This document shows, piece by piece, positions 1-12,436 of a DNA stretch of 64,000 nt. Position 1 is the stretch's first letter; each line of letters starts with the position of its first letter. The stretch spans positions 2,943,984-3,007,983 of the forward strand of contig NZ_DS022276.1 in NCBI RefSeq assembly GCF_000153725.1, written 5' to 3'. Both the position numbers and the translations under genes were made by a program. The notes below the pieces were generated by a model. The model made no database searches. It was not told the DNA's origin and saw only the letters and a program-made list of their open reading frames with translations. The stretch comes from Salipiger bermudensis HTCC2601 (GTDB lineage: Bacteria > Pseudomonadota > Alphaproteobacteria > Rhodobacterales > Rhodobacteraceae).

Positions 1-35
1 CGCGCCGAGGCACAATTCTGTCTGGGAAGATGCCA

Positions 36-2036
36 ATGAGTGACCTGCGCAAGATCATCATCGACGGGAAAGAGCTGGAGGTCGATCCGGCCATGACGCT
101 GATCCAGGCCTGTGAGCAGGCCGGGATCGAGATCCCGCGCTTCTGCTACCACGAGCGCCTGTCGATCGCTGGCAACTGCCGCATGTGCCTTGTCGAGGTG
201 GTGGGCGGCCCGCCCAAGCCCGCGGCCTCCTGCGCCATGCAGGTGCGTGACCTGCGCCCCGGGCCCGAGGGCCAGCCGCCGGTGGTCAAGACCAACTCGC
301 CGATGGTCAAGAAGGCGCGCGAGGGGGTGATGGAGTTCCTGCTCATCAACCACCCGCTCGATTGCCCGATCTGCGACCAGGGCGGCGAATGCGACCTGCA
401 GGACCAGGCGATGGCCTATGGCGTCGACTTCTCGCGCTTCCGCGAGCCCAAGCGCGCCGTCGACGATCTCGATCTCGGCCCGCTGGTCGAGACCCACATG
501 ACCCGCTGCATCTCCTGCACCCGCTGCGTGCGCTTCACCACCGAGGTGGCGGGCATCGCGCAGATGGGCCAGACCGGCCGCGGCGAGGATGCGGAGATCA
601 CCAGCTACCTGAACCAGACGCTGGATTCGAACCTGCAAGGCAACATCATCGACTTGTGCCCGGTGGGCGCGCTGGTCTCCAAGCCCTACGCCTTTACCGC
701 CCGCCCGTGGGAGCTGACCAAGACCGAGAGCATCGACGTGATGGATGCGCTCGGCTCCAACATCCGGGTCGACACCAAGGGCCGCGAAGTGATGCGCTTC
801 CTGCCGCGCAACCATGACGGCGTGAACGAGGAGTGGATTTCGGACAAAACCCGCTTCGTCTGGGACGGCCTGCGCCGCCAGCGCCTCGACAAGCCCTATA
901 TCCGCGACAACGGCAAGCTGCGCCCGGCCACCTGGCCCGAGGCGCTGACCAAGGTCGCCGAGACGCTGAAGGGCGCCAAGAAGCCGGTCGGCCTGGTGGG
1001 CGATCTCGCCTCCGTCGAGTCGGCGTTCTCGCTCAAGACCCTGATCGAGGGGCAGGGCGGTTCGGTCGAGTGCCGCACCGATGGCGCCAAGCTGCCCGCC
1101 GGCAACCGCTCGGCCTATGTCGGCAACGCGCTGATCGAGGACCTCGATGTCGCAAGCGAGGTCATCCTCGTGGGCGCGAACCCGGCGCAGGAAGCGCCCG
1201 TGCTCAACGCGCGCATCCGCAAGGCCTGGCTGCACGGCGCCACCGTGAAGCTGATCGGCGAAGCGGTGGATCTGACCTATGATTACGAGCATCTCGGTGC
1301 CGATCGCGCCGCTCTCTCCGCCGCCGAGGCGGGCGAGGGTGCTGTGGTCATCGTCGGGCAGGGCGCGCTGCAGGAGGCCGATGGCGCCGCGGTGCTTTCC
1401 ACCGCGATGAAGCTGGCCGAGGCCGCCTCTGCCAAGTTCATGGTGCTGCACACCGCCGCCGCCCGCGTCGGCGCGCTCGACGTGAACGCGGTGACCGAGG
1501 GCGGCATGGATGCCGCCATCGACGGGGCCGACGTGATCTGGAACCTCGGCGCCGACGAGCTCGAGATCGCCGAGGGGCCCTTTGTGATCTATCAGGGCAG
1601 CCACGGCGACCGTGGCGCGCACCGCGCCGACGTGATCCTGCCGGGCGCCGCCTACACGGAAGAGAACGGGCTCTTCGTCAACACCGAGGGCCGTCCACAG
1701 CTTGCCATGCGCGCCTGCTTCCCGCCGGGCGAAGCCAAGGAGAATTGGGCCATCCTGCGCGCCCTCTCGGCCGAGCTTGGCGCGACGCTGCCGTGGGACA
1801 GCCTGCCGCAGCTGCGCCAGAAGCTGGTCGCCGAGGTGCCGCACCTGGCGCAGATCGACGAGGTTCCGGGCAACACCTGGGCCAGCACCGAGCCGGGCTC
1901 GCTGGGCAAAGCGTCGTTCCGCTACGCGATCAAGGATTTCTACCTGAGCAACCCGATCGCGCGGTCGAGCGTGCTGATGGCCGAGCTGTCGGCCAACGCC
2001 AAGGCCCGCCGCGACCAGCCGCTCGCCGCCGAATGA
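36..2036 (+). CDS. nuoG: NADH-quinone oxidoreductase subunit G (NuoG)
   Basis: Large Fe-S subunit of the peripheral arm of complex I, which carries electrons from NADH toward quinone at the cytoplasmic face of the membrane. The N-terminus is a [2Fe-2S] ferredoxin-like domain with Cys37, Cys48, Cys51 and Cys66. [19 protein letters not shown] segment (His/Cys-ligated cluster) and [10 protein letters not shown] (a [4Fe-4S] site) follow, then a molybdopterin-oxidoreductase-like domain without an obvious catalytic role. The length of 666 residues is usual for alphaproteobacterial NuoG. I prefer the second ATG (36) over the ATG at 30 because a GGGAAG Shine-Dalgarno sits six bases upstream of it. 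It is the first gene of the nuo segment seen here, and the operon clearly continues upstream outside the window. Its stop overlaps the next start (ATGA). Confidence 0.96.
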   Translation: MSDLRKIIIDGKELEVDPAMTLIQACEQAGIEIPRFCYHERLSIAGNCRMCLVEVVGGPPKPAASCAMQVRDLRPGPEGQPPVVKTNSPMVKKAREGVMEFLLINHPLDCPICDQGGECDLQDQAMAYGVDFSRFREPKRAVDDLDLGPLVETHMTRCISCTRCVRFTTEVAGIAQMGQTGRGEDAEITSYLNQTLDSNLQGNIIDLCPVGALVSKPYAFTARPWELTKTESIDVMDALGSNIRVDTKGREVMRFLPRNHDGVNEEWISDKTRFVWDGLRRQRLDKPYIRDNGKLRPATWPEALTKVAETLKGAKKPVGLVGDLASVESAFSLKTLIEGQGGSVECRTDGAKLPAGNRSAYVGNALIEDLDVASEVILVGANPAQEAPVLNARIRKAWLHGATVKLIGEAVDLTYDYEHLGADRAALSAAEAGEGAVVIVGQGALQEADGAAVLSTAMKLAEAASAKFMVLHTAAARVGALDVNAVTEGGMDAAIDGADVIWNLGADELEIAEGPFVIYQGSHGDRGAHRADVILPGAAYTEENGLFVNTEGRPQLAMRACFPPGEAKENWAILRALSAELGATLPWDSLPQLRQKLVAEVPHLAQIDEVPGNTWASTEPGSLGKASFRYAIKDFYLSNPIARSSVLMAELSANAKARRDQPLAAE

Positions 2037-2434
2037 CCATGCGGGCGCGCCTCTCCCTCTCCTGCCTCGCGCTGACGGCGCTGGCCTCCTGCGCCGAGAC
2101 GGCACAGGAGCCCGATGCGCCGTTCGTGCCGGTCTACGAGGGGGTGGAGACTCGGCTGCTCGACGGCGATCTGGTGAATTTCTTCGTGCAGATGCGCGGC
2201 GCCCGCGATGCGGCGGATGTCGAGGATTACGCCCGTTGCGCCGCGGCGCAGTACGCGCTGATCCGCGGCTACGGATTCGCGCGGCATCTGCGCACGAATG
2301 TCGCGCAAGAGGGTGGCCTCTGGCGCGGAGATGCTGTTTACACGATCTCGGCGGCGTTGCCCGCAGGGCTGAAGACGATCGACGCGGAAGTCGTCGCGTC
2401 AGCCTGCGCCGAGAACGAAATACCGATGGTGTGA
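2033..2434 (+). CDS. small putative lipoprotein inside the nuo operon
   Basis: A protein of 133 residues that I do not recognise as a named family. The N-terminus ([20 protein letters not shown]) is a lipoprotein signal with an L-A-S-C lipobox, so the mature protein would begin at the lipidated Cys and sit in the inner or outer membrane facing the periplasm. The remainder is soluble with no repeats. The start codon overlaps the nuoG stop (ATGA), and nuoH begins ten bases after its stop, so it is co-transcribed and probably translationally coupled with complex I genes. Unassigned reading frames inside nuo operons are known in Rhodobacter relatives. A role in complex I assembly or stability is only an inference from position. 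An alternative start is ATG 2039. Confidence 0.8.
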   Translation: MTMRARLSLSCLALTALASCAETAQEPDAPFVPVYEGVETRLLDGDLVNFFVQMRGARDAADVEDYARCAAAQYALIRGYGFARHLRTNVAQEGGLWRGDAVYTISAALPAGLKTIDAEVVASACAENEIPMV

Positions 2435-2444
2435 GGGACACTTG

Positions 2445-3482
2445 ATGGCAGACTTCTTCTCAACCCCACTCGGAACCTTCGTGATCATCCTGGCCCAGTG
2501 CCTGGCCGTGCTCGGCTTCGTGATGATCTCGCTGCTGTTCCTGGTCTACGGTGACCGCAAGATCTGGGCCGCTGTCCAGATGCGGCGCGGGCCGAACGTC
2601 GTGGGCACCTTCGGCATCCTGCAATCGGTGGCCGACGCGCTGAAATACGTGCTCAAGGAGGTGGTGATCCCCGCCGGTTCCGACAAGGCGGTGTTCATCC
2701 TCGCGCCGATGATCTCGTTCGTCATGTCGATGATCGCCTGGGCGGTGATCCCGTTCTCGGACGGCTGGGTGCTCTCGGACATCAACGTGGCCATCCTCTA
2801 CGTCTTCGCGATCTCCTCGCTCGAGGTCTACGGCGTGATCATGGGCGGCTGGGCGTCGAACTCGAAATACCCGTTCCTCGGCTCGCTGCGCTCTGCCGCG
2901 CAGATGATCTCTTACGAGGTGTCGATCGGCCTGATCATCATCGGCGTGATCATCTCGACCGGCTCGATGAACTTCGGCAACATCGTGCAGGCGCAGGACA
3001 CCGGCTGGGGCTTCTTCGGCTGGTACTGGCTGCCGCATTTCCCGATGGTCTTCCTGTTCTTCATCTCGGCGCTGGCCGAGACCAACCGCCCGCCCTTCGA
3101 CCTGCCGGAAGCGGAATCCGAGCTCGTCGCCGGGTACCAGGTGGAATACTCGGCCACGCCGTTCCTGCTCTTCATGGCCGGCGAATACATCGCCATCTTC
3201 CTGATGTGCGCGCTGACCTCGCTGCTGTTCTTCGGCGGCTGGCTGTCGCCGATCCCGGGGCTGCCCGACGGCGCGCTGTGGATGGTCGGCAAGATGGCCT
3301 TCTTCTTCTTCATCTTCGCGATGGTGAAGGCGATCACGCCCCGCTATCGCTACGACCAGCTCATGCGTCTTGGCTGGAAGGTGTTCCTTCCGTTCAGCCT
3401 CGTGTGGGTGGTCTTCGTGTCCTTTGCCGCCAAGTTCGGCTGGTTCTGGGGCATCTTCGCCCGCTGGACCACGGGAGGTTAA
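2445..3482 (+). CDS. nuoH: NADH-quinone oxidoreductase subunit H (NuoH)
   Basis: Integral membrane subunit of complex I at the junction between the peripheral arm and the membrane arm, forming part of the quinone-binding chamber. About 345 residues with roughly eight hydrophobic helices. The family-typical acidic loop is visible in [21 protein letters not shown], where the charged residues line the quinone cavity. A TTG codon lies directly before the ATG, and I chose the ATG at 2445. It sits between the lipoprotein gene and nuoI with very short spacers, consistent with one operon. Confidence 0.96.
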   Translation: MADFFSTPLGTFVIILAQCLAVLGFVMISLLFLVYGDRKIWAAVQMRRGPNVVGTFGILQSVADALKYVLKEVVIPAGSDKAVFILAPMISFVMSMIAWAVIPFSDGWVLSDINVAILYVFAISSLEVYGVIMGGWASNSKYPFLGSLRSAAQMISYEVSIGLIIIGVIISTGSMNFGNIVQAQDTGWGFFGWYWLPHFPMVFLFFISALAETNRPPFDLPEAESELVAGYQVEYSATPFLLFMAGEYIAIFLMCALTSLLFFGGWLSPIPGLPDGALWMVGKMAFFFFIFAMVKAITPRYRYDQLMRLGWKVFLPFSLVWVVFVSFAAKFGWFWGIFARWTTGG

Positions 3483-3487
3483 GCTAG

Positions 3488-3985
<498 letters not shown>

Positions 3986-4001
3986 GCCGAGAGAGATCGC
4001 C

Positions 4002-4091
4002 ATGACCGCCACCCGCACCGCCCTTTCCGCAAGCCGCTGCCGCCTCGCGCGGCGGTGTGGCGGTGCGCTTGACCAAGGATTGACGGCATGA
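4002..4091 (+). CDS. possible 29-residue micro-ORF between nuoI and the CMD-like gene
   Basis: A short frame starting MTATRTALSASRC and ending at a TGA that overlaps the next ATG (ATGA at 4088-4091). A purine-rich GAGAGAGA stretch precedes its ATG at a plausible distance. It is Arg/Ala-rich with no recognisable domain. The only support is the ribosome-binding site and the stop-start overlap, so it may be a translational-coupling leader for the downstream gene or simply untranslated spacer. Confidence 0.25.
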   Translation: MTATRTALSASRCRLARRCGGALDQGLTA

Positions 4092-4492
4092 CCGAAAAGA
4101 CCCCGTTCGAGCTGATGATGCAGCAGGCGCAGGAGATGGCGAAGGCCTTCAACCCCGCGCTCGAGAGCTTCTCGCCGCGCGAGTACGAAAAGCTCTGGCC
4201 GACCATGCCCAAGGATTTCATGGAGTTCTGGTTCGGCCGCGGCATGTCGAAGGAGGGTCTCGACAGCAAGACCCGGCTTCTGCTGACGCTGGCGGGGTTG
4301 ACGATGCAGGGCGCGCAGGCCGATACGCCGGTCAGGATGACCGTGCGCCACCTGATCGAGGCCGGCGCCACCAAGGACGAGATCGCCGAGACCATCGCCC
4401 ACATGTCGATGTTCGCCGGCATACCCGCCATGACCCGCGCCATGGAGCTTGCGCGCGAGGTGATGGAAGACAACAAGGATGACGAAGAATGA
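4088..4492 (+). CDS. carboxymuconolactone decarboxylase (AhpD-like) family protein
   Basis: A helical protein of 134 residues resembling the carboxymuconolactone decarboxylase/AhpD fold. The core family segment is around [15 protein letters not shown] to [16 protein letters not shown]. The redox CxxC of AhpD peroxidase partners is absent, so a peroxiredoxin-like function is unlikely; the decarboxylase-type histidine region (AHMSMFAG) is present. It lies inside the nuo operon, overlapping the nuoJ start by four bases (ATGA), so it is co-expressed with complex I. Substrate unknown. Involvement in aromatic catabolism is not supported by its neighbours. Confidence 0.8.
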   Translation: MTEKTPFELMMQQAQEMAKAFNPALESFSPREYEKLWPTMPKDFMEFWFGRGMSKEGLDSKTRLLLTLAGLTMQGAQADTPVRMTVRHLIEAGATKDEIAETIAHMSMFAGIPAMTRAMELAREVMEDNKDDEE

Positions 4493-5097
4493 CCGTGTTC
4501 GCCTTCTACCTGTTCGCGCTCTGCACCATCGTCGGCGGGCTGTTCACCGTGATCAGCCGAAACCCGGTGCACTCGGTGCTCTGGCTGATCCTGGCCTTCC
4601 TCAGCTCGGCCGGGCTGTTCGTACTGCTGGGGGCGGAGTTCGTGGCGATGCTGCTGATCATCGTCTACGTGGGCGCGGTGGCGGTGCTGTTCCTCTTCGT
4701 GGTGATGATGCTCGATGTCGATTTCGCCGAGCTTCGGGCCGGGATGGCGAAATACATGCCGCTGGCGCTGCTGATCGGCGTCATCCTCCTGATGCAGCTC
4801 GGCATGGCCTTCGGCGTGTGGGAGGTCTCCGAGATCGCCGCCTCGCAGCTCTCGGCCCCGACGCCGCTGGCCACCGAGACCCAGAACACCGCGGCGCTCG
4901 GCCTGCTGCTTTATGACCGTTATTTCCTGCTGTTCCAGCTCGCCGGCCTGATCCTGCTGGTGGCGATGATCGGGGCCATCGTGCTGACCCTGCGCCACCG
5001 CCAGGACGTCAAGCGCCAGAACGTGCTGGCGCAGATGTACCGCGATCCGAAGAAGGCGATGGAACTTCGGGATGTGAAACCGGGGCAGGGGCTCTAA
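4489..5097 (+). CDS. nuoJ: NADH-quinone oxidoreductase subunit J (NuoJ)
   Basis: Membrane subunit of complex I near the quinone/antiporter junction. 202 residues with five hydrophobic helices, including the conserved glycine-rich helix around [21 protein letters not shown], whose pi-bulge segment is typical of NuoJ. The start overlaps the preceding CMD-like gene by four bases. About 100 bases of spacer follow before the next micro-ORF/nuoK pair. Confidence 0.95.
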   Translation: MTVFAFYLFALCTIVGGLFTVISRNPVHSVLWLILAFLSSAGLFVLLGAEFVAMLLIIVYVGAVAVLFLFVVMMLDVDFAELRAGMAKYMPLALLIGVILLMQLGMAFGVWEVSEIAASQLSAPTPLATETQNTAALGLLLYDRYFLLFQLAGLILLVAMIGAIVLTLRHRQDVKRQNVLAQMYRDPKKAMELRDVKPGQGL

Positions 5098-5198
5098 GGC
5101 CGCCGCCCGGCTCGCCCGCCCGGGCGAGCGACCAGAACGGGGCCCGCGGGCCCGACGCAAGACAAATGCTCCGCAACAGGGGCGGAAGAGGGACAGCG

Positions 5199-5300
5199 AT
5201 GAGCGTAGCCAGTTGGATAGCCATCTTTTTCGCGGGAATCTTCGTTCCCGTCGTCCTCGGGGTGCGCCAGTCGCGGCGCCGGAACGGAGAGCGCACATGA
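5199..5300 (+). CDS. candidate 33-residue membrane micro-protein upstream of nuoK
   Basis: ATG at 5199 preceded by GGAAGAGGGA, encoding a peptide that begins [19 protein letters not shown] and continues LGVRQSRRR: one hydrophobic segment of about 16 residues followed by a strongly basic tail, as in a single-pass protein with its C-terminus in the cytoplasm. Its TGA overlaps the nuoK ATG (ATGA at 5297-5300), so nuoK translation may depend on it. No family recognised. A coupling leader peptide or an accessory complex I micro-subunit are both possible. Confidence 0.55.
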   Translation: MSVASWIAIFFAGIFVPVVLGVRQSRRRNGERT

Positions 5301-5602
5301 TCGGAGTCGAGCATTACCTCACAGTGGCGGCGGTGCTGTTCGTCACCGGCATCTTCGGGATCTTCCTGAACCGGAAGAACGTCATCATCCTGCTGATGAG
5401 CATCGAGCTCATCCTGCTCTCGGTGAACATCAACTTCGTGGCCTTCTCGGCGCATCTCGGCGATCTCGCGGGGCAGGTCTTCACGCTCTTCGTGCTCACC
5501 GTGGCCGCAGCCGAGGCGGCGATCGGCCTTGCGATCCTCGTCTGCTTCTTCCGCAACCGCGGCTCGATCGCCGTGGAAGACGTCAACGTGATGAAAGGCT
5601 AA
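5297..5602 (+). CDS. nuoK: NADH-quinone oxidoreductase subunit K (NuoK)
   Basis: Small membrane subunit of complex I, 101 residues with three hydrophobic helices, homologous to the MrpC antiporter subunit. The conserved membrane glutamates are visible in [11 protein letters not shown] and in [10 protein letters not shown]. The start at ATG 5297 (MIGVEHYL) gives the usual family length; an upstream in-frame extension would add about 28 non-conserved residues. It overlaps the 33-residue micro-ORF by four bases. Confidence 0.96.
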   Translation: MIGVEHYLTVAAVLFVTGIFGIFLNRKNVIILLMSIELILLSVNINFVAFSAHLGDLAGQVFTLFVLTVAAAEAAIGLAILVCFFRNRGSIAVEDVNVMKG

Positions 5603-5608
5603 AGCGAG

Positions 5609-7764
<2,156 letters not shown>

Positions 7765-7765
<1 letters not shown>

Positions 7766-9315
7766 TGGATAACCTGCTGTCCATCGTCACCTTCCTGCCC
7801 GCGCTGGCGGCGCTGATCCTGGCGCTGTTCCTGCGCGGCGGGGATGCTGCCGCCGACCGCAACGCCAAGTGGCTGGCGATGATCGCCACCTCGGCGACCT
7901 TCGTGATCTCGCTGTTCATCCTGTTCCAGTTCGATGCCTCGAACACCGGCTTCCAGATGGTGGAAGAGGGGACTTGGATCATGGGGATGAACTACAAGAT
8001 GGGCGTGGACGGTATCTCGGTGCTGTTCGTCATGCTCACCACCTTCATGATGCCGCTGACCATCCTCGCGAGCTGGGACGTCAAGCTGCGGGTGAAGGAA
8101 TACATGATCGCCTTCCTGCTGCTCGAGACGCTGATGCTCGGCGTGTTCATGGCGCTCGACCTGGTGCTGTTCTACCTGTTCTTCGAGGCAGGCCTGATCC
8201 CGATGTTCCTGATCATCGGCATCTGGGGCGGCAAGAACCGCATCTATGCCAGCTTCAAGTTCTTCCTCTACACCTTCCTCGGCTCGGTCCTGATGCTGGT
8301 GGCGATGGTGGCGATGTATGCCGATGCCGGCACCACCGACATCCCGACGCTGCTGGCGCACGAGTTCGCCTTCGCCGATTTCGAGGTGCTGGGTATCCAC
8401 ATCGTCGGTGGCCTGCAGACCATGCTTTGGCTCGCCTTCTTCGCCAGCTTCGCGGTGAAGATGCCGATGTGGCCGGTGCACACCTGGCTGCCGGATGCGC
8501 ACGTGCAGGCGCCCACCGCGGGCTCGGTCGTGCTGGCGGCGATCCTGCTGAAGATGGGCGGCTACGGCTTCCTGCGCTTCTCTCTGCCGATGTTCCCGGT
8601 GGGCTCCGAGGTCATGGCACCGCTGGTGTTCTGGATGTCGGCCATCGCCATCGTCTACACCTCGCTCGTCGCGCTGGTGCAGGAGGACATGAAGAAGCTC
8701 ATCGCCTATTCGTCGGTCGCTCACATGGGCTACGTGACCATGGGCATCTTTGCCGCCAACCAGCAGGGCATCGACGGTGCCATCTTCCAGATGATCAGCC
8801 ACGGCTTCATCTCGGGCGCGCTGTTCCTCTGCGTTGGCGTCATCTACGACCGGATGCACACCCGCGAGATCGACGCCTATGGCGGCCTGGTGAACCGGAT
8901 GCCGGCCTACGCGCTGATCTTCATGCTCTTCACCATGGCCAATGTCGGCCTGCCGGGCACCTCTGGCTTCATCGGCGAATTCCTGACGCTGATGGGCATC
9001 TTCCAGGTCAACACCTGGGTCGCCGCCGTGGCCGCCTCGGGGGTGATCTTCTCGGCGGCCTACGCGCTCTGGCTCTACCGCCGCGTGGTGCTGGGAGACC
9101 TGATCAAGGAGAGCCTGCGCACCATCCAGGACATGACCTCGCGCGAGAAGTGGATCTTCGCGCCTCTGGTGGTCATGACGCTCTGGCTCGGGGTCTACCC
9201 GGCGGCGGCGCTGGACATCATCGGGCCCTCGGTCGAGGCGCTCGTGGGCAATTATGACACGGCCGTCGCGGCCGCCGATCTTGGCGGACCGACCGTGGCC
9301 GAAGCGAACCACTAA
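7765..9315 (+). CDS. nuoM: NADH-quinone oxidoreductase subunit M (NuoM)
   Basis: Antiporter-like proton-translocating membrane subunit of complex I, 516 residues and about 14 hydrophobic helices. The family signature [20 protein letters not shown], with its pumping-channel residues, and the Lys in the discontinuous helix region are intact. The start overlaps the nuoL stop (TAATG), indicating translational coupling. Confidence 0.97.
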
Positions 9316-9326
9316 GGGGGCGGGGC

Positions 9327-10769
9327 ATGATCTCGGCTGATCTCAACATCATCCTCCCGGAGATCGTTCTGGCGGTCTTTGCCATGCTGGCACTGATCGG
9401 CGCGGTCTATACCGGCAAGGACAAGCTCGCCCCGGTGCTGGTCTGGGCCAGCGCTGCGGTGATGCTGGTCATGGCGCTCTGGATCGGCACCACCGGCGGG
9501 CAGGACCAGACGGCGTTCTGGGGCATGTTCACCGACGATGCCTTCTCGCGCTTCGCCAAGGTGGCGATCCTGCTCTCGGCGGCGGTCGTGCTGCTGATGT
9601 CCGAAGGCTACATGTCGCGCCACGGGCTCCTGCGCTTCGAGTACCCGGTGCTGGTGCTGCTCTCGGTCGTGGGCATGATGGTCATGGTTTCGGCCGGTGA
9701 CCTGATGACGCTCTACATGGGGCTCGAGCTGCAATCTCTGGCGCTCTACGTCGTGGCCTCGCTGCGCCGCGACAGCGAGCGTTCGACCGAGGCCGGCCTG
9801 AAATACTTCGTGCTCGGCGCGCTGAGCTCGGGCCTGCTGCTCTACGGCGCCTCGCTGGTTTACGGCTTCGCCGGCACCACGCTGTTCTCCGGCGTCATCG
9901 CGGCGGCCACCGAGGGGCACATGTCGATCGGCCTTCTGATCGGCCTGGTGCTGATGATCTCGGGCCTGGCGTTCAAGGTCTCGGCAGTGCCGTTCCACAT
10001 GTGGACGCCTGACGTCTACGAAGGCTCGCCGACCCCGGTCACCGCGTTCTTTGCCACCGCGCCGAAGGTTGCCGCGATGGGTCTCTTCGCACGGCTGCTC
10101 TTCGACGCCTTCGGCGGCGCCATCGCCGACTGGAGCCAGGTCGTGGCGCTGCTGTCGCTGCTGTCGATGTTCCTCGGCGCCATCGCCGCCATCGGCCAGC
10201 GCAACATCAAGCGCCTGATGGCCTATTCCTCGATCACCCATATGGGCTTTGCCCTGATGGGACTGGCCGCGGGCACCGAGTTCGGCGTGCAGGCGATGCT
10301 GGTCTACATGGCAATCTACGTCACGATGAATGTCGGCACCTTCGCCTTCATCCTGTCGCTGAGCCGCGAGGGCCAGCCGGTGACCGATATCGGCGCGCTG
10401 GGGATGTATTCCAAGCGCGAACCGGGCAAGGCGCTGGCGATGCTTGTGCTGCTGTTCTCCCTCGCGGGCGTGCCGCCGCTGGTGGGCTTCTTCGGCAAGC
10501 TCTACGTGCTGCAGGCGGCCTATGGCGGCGGGCTGGCATGGCTGGCGGTGGCCGGTGTGATCGCCTCGGTGATCAGCGCCTTCTACTACCTGCGCATCGT
10601 CTACTTCATGTATTTCGGTGAAGAGCGCGAGGACGCGCTGGATACCGGCGGGTCCCCGGTGCTCTGGGGTTTCCTGATGGTCTCGGCCTTCCTGATGGTG
10701 GCGGGGGTTGTGAACCTCTTCGGCGTCGAGGGCGCCGCGGCCGCGGCGGCGGCGACGCTTGTCAACTGA
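9327..10769 (+). CDS. nuoN: NADH-quinone oxidoreductase subunit N (NuoN)
   Basis: Third antiporter-like proton-pumping subunit of complex I, 480 residues with about 14 hydrophobic helices. [20 protein letters not shown] is the family signature and [16 protein letters not shown] carries the conserved glutamate. It is the last gene of the operon, with a strong terminator 28 bases after the stop. The start is preceded by AAGGGGGCGGGGC. Confidence 0.97.
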   Translation: MISADLNIILPEIVLAVFAMLALIGAVYTGKDKLAPVLVWASAAVMLVMALWIGTTGGQDQTAFWGMFTDDAFSRFAKVAILLSAAVVLLMSEGYMSRHGLLRFEYPVLVLLSVVGMMVMVSAGDLMTLYMGLELQSLALYVVASLRRDSERSTEAGLKYFVLGALSSGLLLYGASLVYGFAGTTLFSGVIAAATEGHMSIGLLIGLVLMISGLAFKVSAVPFHMWTPDVYEGSPTPVTAFFATAPKVAAMGLFARLLFDAFGGAIADWSQVVALLSLLSMFLGAIAAIGQRNIKRLMAYSSITHMGFALMGLAAGTEFGVQAMLVYMAIYVTMNVGTFAFILSLSREGQPVTDIGALGMYSKREPGKALAMLVLLFSLAGVPPLVGFFGKLYVLQAAYGGGLAWLAVAGVIASVISAFYYLRIVYFMYFGEEREDALDTGGSPVLWGFLMVSAFLMVAGVVNLFGVEGAAAAAAATLVN

Positions 10770-10797
10770 GCCGCACCGCCAGATGCCTGCAAACGGT

Positions 10798-10824
10798 GAC
10801 GCGCCTCTGGCGCGTCGCTTTTTT
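10798..10824 (+). terminator. Rho-independent terminator of the nuo operon
   Basis: Perfect 8-bp stem GACGCGCC / GGCGCGTC with a TCT loop, followed immediately by GCTTTTTT. It lies just after nuoN, where the complex I operon should end. Confidence 0.92.
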
Positions 10825-10828
10825 CGTG

Positions 10829-10875
10829 CCGCCTGCGGCGGGTTTGCCTCCGGCGGGGATATTTTGAGCCAGAAG
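10829..10875 (+). repeat. dispersed intergenic repeat, variant copy
   Basis: Hairpin CCGCC-TGC-GGCGG at 10829-10841, then CTCCGGCGGG, then GGGATATTTTGAGCCAGAAG ending at 10875, just upstream of birA. It resembles the GGAGTATTT...AGAAG elements at 21135, 33193, 33235 and 43081, but with GATATTTT in place of GAGTATTT. Confidence 0.5.
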
Positions 10876-10895
10876 AAACACAACGGGGCGCGGGC

Positions 10896-11642
10896 GTGAG
10901 CTGGCCCGCGGGATATGGCCGCCGGGTGCTGGCGGAGATCGACAGCACCAATGCCGAAGCCGCGCGGTTGGCGGGGACGCTGGCGGGGCCCGAATGGATC
11001 TGCGCCCTGCGCCAGACCGCCGGGCGCGGGCGGCGCGGGCGGGCCTGGGCCAACCCCGAGGGCAATTTCGCCGCCACGCTGGTGACCATGCCGCGAGAGG
11101 CGCCGCAGCTCGTGGCGCTGCGCAGCTTCGTGGCCTCTCTGGCGCTGTTCGATGCCTTCTCCGCGGCCACCGGCCGGGTCGACGGGCTGGCGCTGAAATG
11201 GCCCAACGACGTGCTGCTCAATGGCGGCAAGGTGGCGGGCATCCTGCTCGAGAGCCTCGGCCAGCGCCGCGGCGTGGCGCATCTGGCGATCGGCATCGGG
11301 GTCAACCTCGTGGCCGCACCCGGCGCCGACGAGGTCGAGCCCGGTGCGCTGCGTCCGGTGTCGCTCTTGTCGGAGACCGGGGTGCACGTGGAGCCCGAGG
11401 CGTTTCTCGAGCTGCTGGCCAGCGCCTATGCCGAGCACGAGGCCCGGTTCGTGACCTATGGCTTCGCGCCGCTGCGCGAGGCCTGGCTGGCGCGCGCCGC
11501 GCGGCTGGGCGAGGTGATCACGGCGCGCACCGGCACGGCCGAGATCACAGGCACCTTCGAGACCGTGGACGCCGGCGGAAATCTGGTGTTGAAGAGCAGC
11601 GCCGGGCGGCAGGCGATCGCCGCGGCGGACGTGTTTTTCTGA
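10896..11642 (+). CDS. birA: biotin-[acetyl-CoA-carboxylase] ligase (BirA, monofunctional)
   Basis: Cytosolic enzyme that activates biotin with ATP and attaches it to the biotin carboxyl carrier protein. 248 residues with the ligase signature GRGRRGRAWANPEGN near residue 45, the LKWPNDVLL substrate motif and the GIGVNL segment. There is no N-terminal helix-turn-helix, so it should not act as the E. coli-type biotin repressor. It heads the birA-coaX-rnj group, a common alphaproteobacterial arrangement after nuoN. GTG at 10896 is the in-frame start (gtgagctgg). Confidence 0.92.
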   Translation: MSWPAGYGRRVLAEIDSTNAEAARLAGTLAGPEWICALRQTAGRGRRGRAWANPEGNFAATLVTMPREAPQLVALRSFVASLALFDAFSAATGRVDGLALKWPNDVLLNGGKVAGILLESLGQRRGVAHLAIGIGVNLVAAPGADEVEPGALRPVSLLSETGVHVEPEAFLELLASAYAEHEARFVTYGFAPLREAWLARAARLGEVITARTGTAEITGTFETVDAGGNLVLKSSAGRQAIAAADVFF

Positions 11643-11656
11643 GGGAGGAGGCACTG

Positions 11657-12436
11657 ATGCTTCTCGCCATCGACTGCGGCAACACCAACACGGTCTTCTC
11701 GATCTGGGACGGCGAGCGCTTCCTCGCCACCTGGCGGACCTCGACCGAGCATCAGCGCACCGCCGACCAGTATTATGTCTGGCTCTCGACCCTGATGGAG
11801 TTCCAGGGCATCGAGGCCGACATCACCGACATGATCATCTCGTCGACCGTGCCGCGGGTGGTGTTCAACCTGCGCGTCCTGGCCGACCGTTATTTCAACA
11901 CGCGGCCCTACGTGGTCGGCAAGCCCGATTGCCGGCTGCCGGTGGATGTGCGCGTCGATGCGGGCACCGCGGTGGGGCCGGACCGTCTTGTAAACACGGT
12001 GGCGGGTTACGATCTATATGGCGGCGACCTGATCGTGGTGGACTTCGGCACCGCCACCACCTTCGACGTGGTGGCAGGCGACGGGGCTTACGTCGGCGGC
12101 GTGATCGCGCCGGGCGTGAACCTCAGCCTCGAGGCGCTGCACCAGGCCGCCGCCGCGTTGCCGCATGTGGACATCACCAAGCCGCAGCGCGTGGTGGGCA
12201 CAAACACCGTGGCCTGCATGCAATCGGGCGTGTTCTGGGGCTATGTCGGCCTCGTCCGTGAAATTTGCGACCGCATCAAGGCCGAACGTGATCGGCCGAT
12301 GAGGGTCATCTCAACAGGCGGGCTGGCGCCTCTTTTCCAGCAATCCGAGGACCTGTTCGACGAGTGGGTGGATGAACTCACCATGCATGGTCTGACCGTC
12401 ATACACAGCTACAACAAGAGGCAGGAAACTGCATGA
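11657..12436 (+). CDS. coaX: type III pantothenate kinase (CoaX)
   Basis: Phosphorylates pantothenate in the first step of coenzyme A synthesis. 259 residues of the ASKHA fold; the N-terminal phosphate motif DCGNTNTVFS and the second phosphate motif DFGTATTFD are clear, as is GPDRLVN in the pantothenate/cation region. ATG 11657 is preceded by GAGGGAGGAG with correct spacing; a much longer upstream frame is a shadow of birA. The stop overlaps the rnj ATG (ATGA). Confidence 0.95.
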   Translation: MLLAIDCGNTNTVFSIWDGERFLATWRTSTEHQRTADQYYVWLSTLMEFQGIEADITDMIISSTVPRVVFNLRVLADRYFNTRPYVVGKPDCRLPVDVRVDAGTAVGPDRLVNTVAGYDLYGGDLIVVDFGTATTFDVVAGDGAYVGGVIAPGVNLSLEALHQAAAALPHVDITKPQRVVGTNTVACMQSGVFWGYVGLVREICDRIKAERDRPMRVISTGGLAPLFQQSEDLFDEWVDELTMHGLTVIHSYNKRQETA

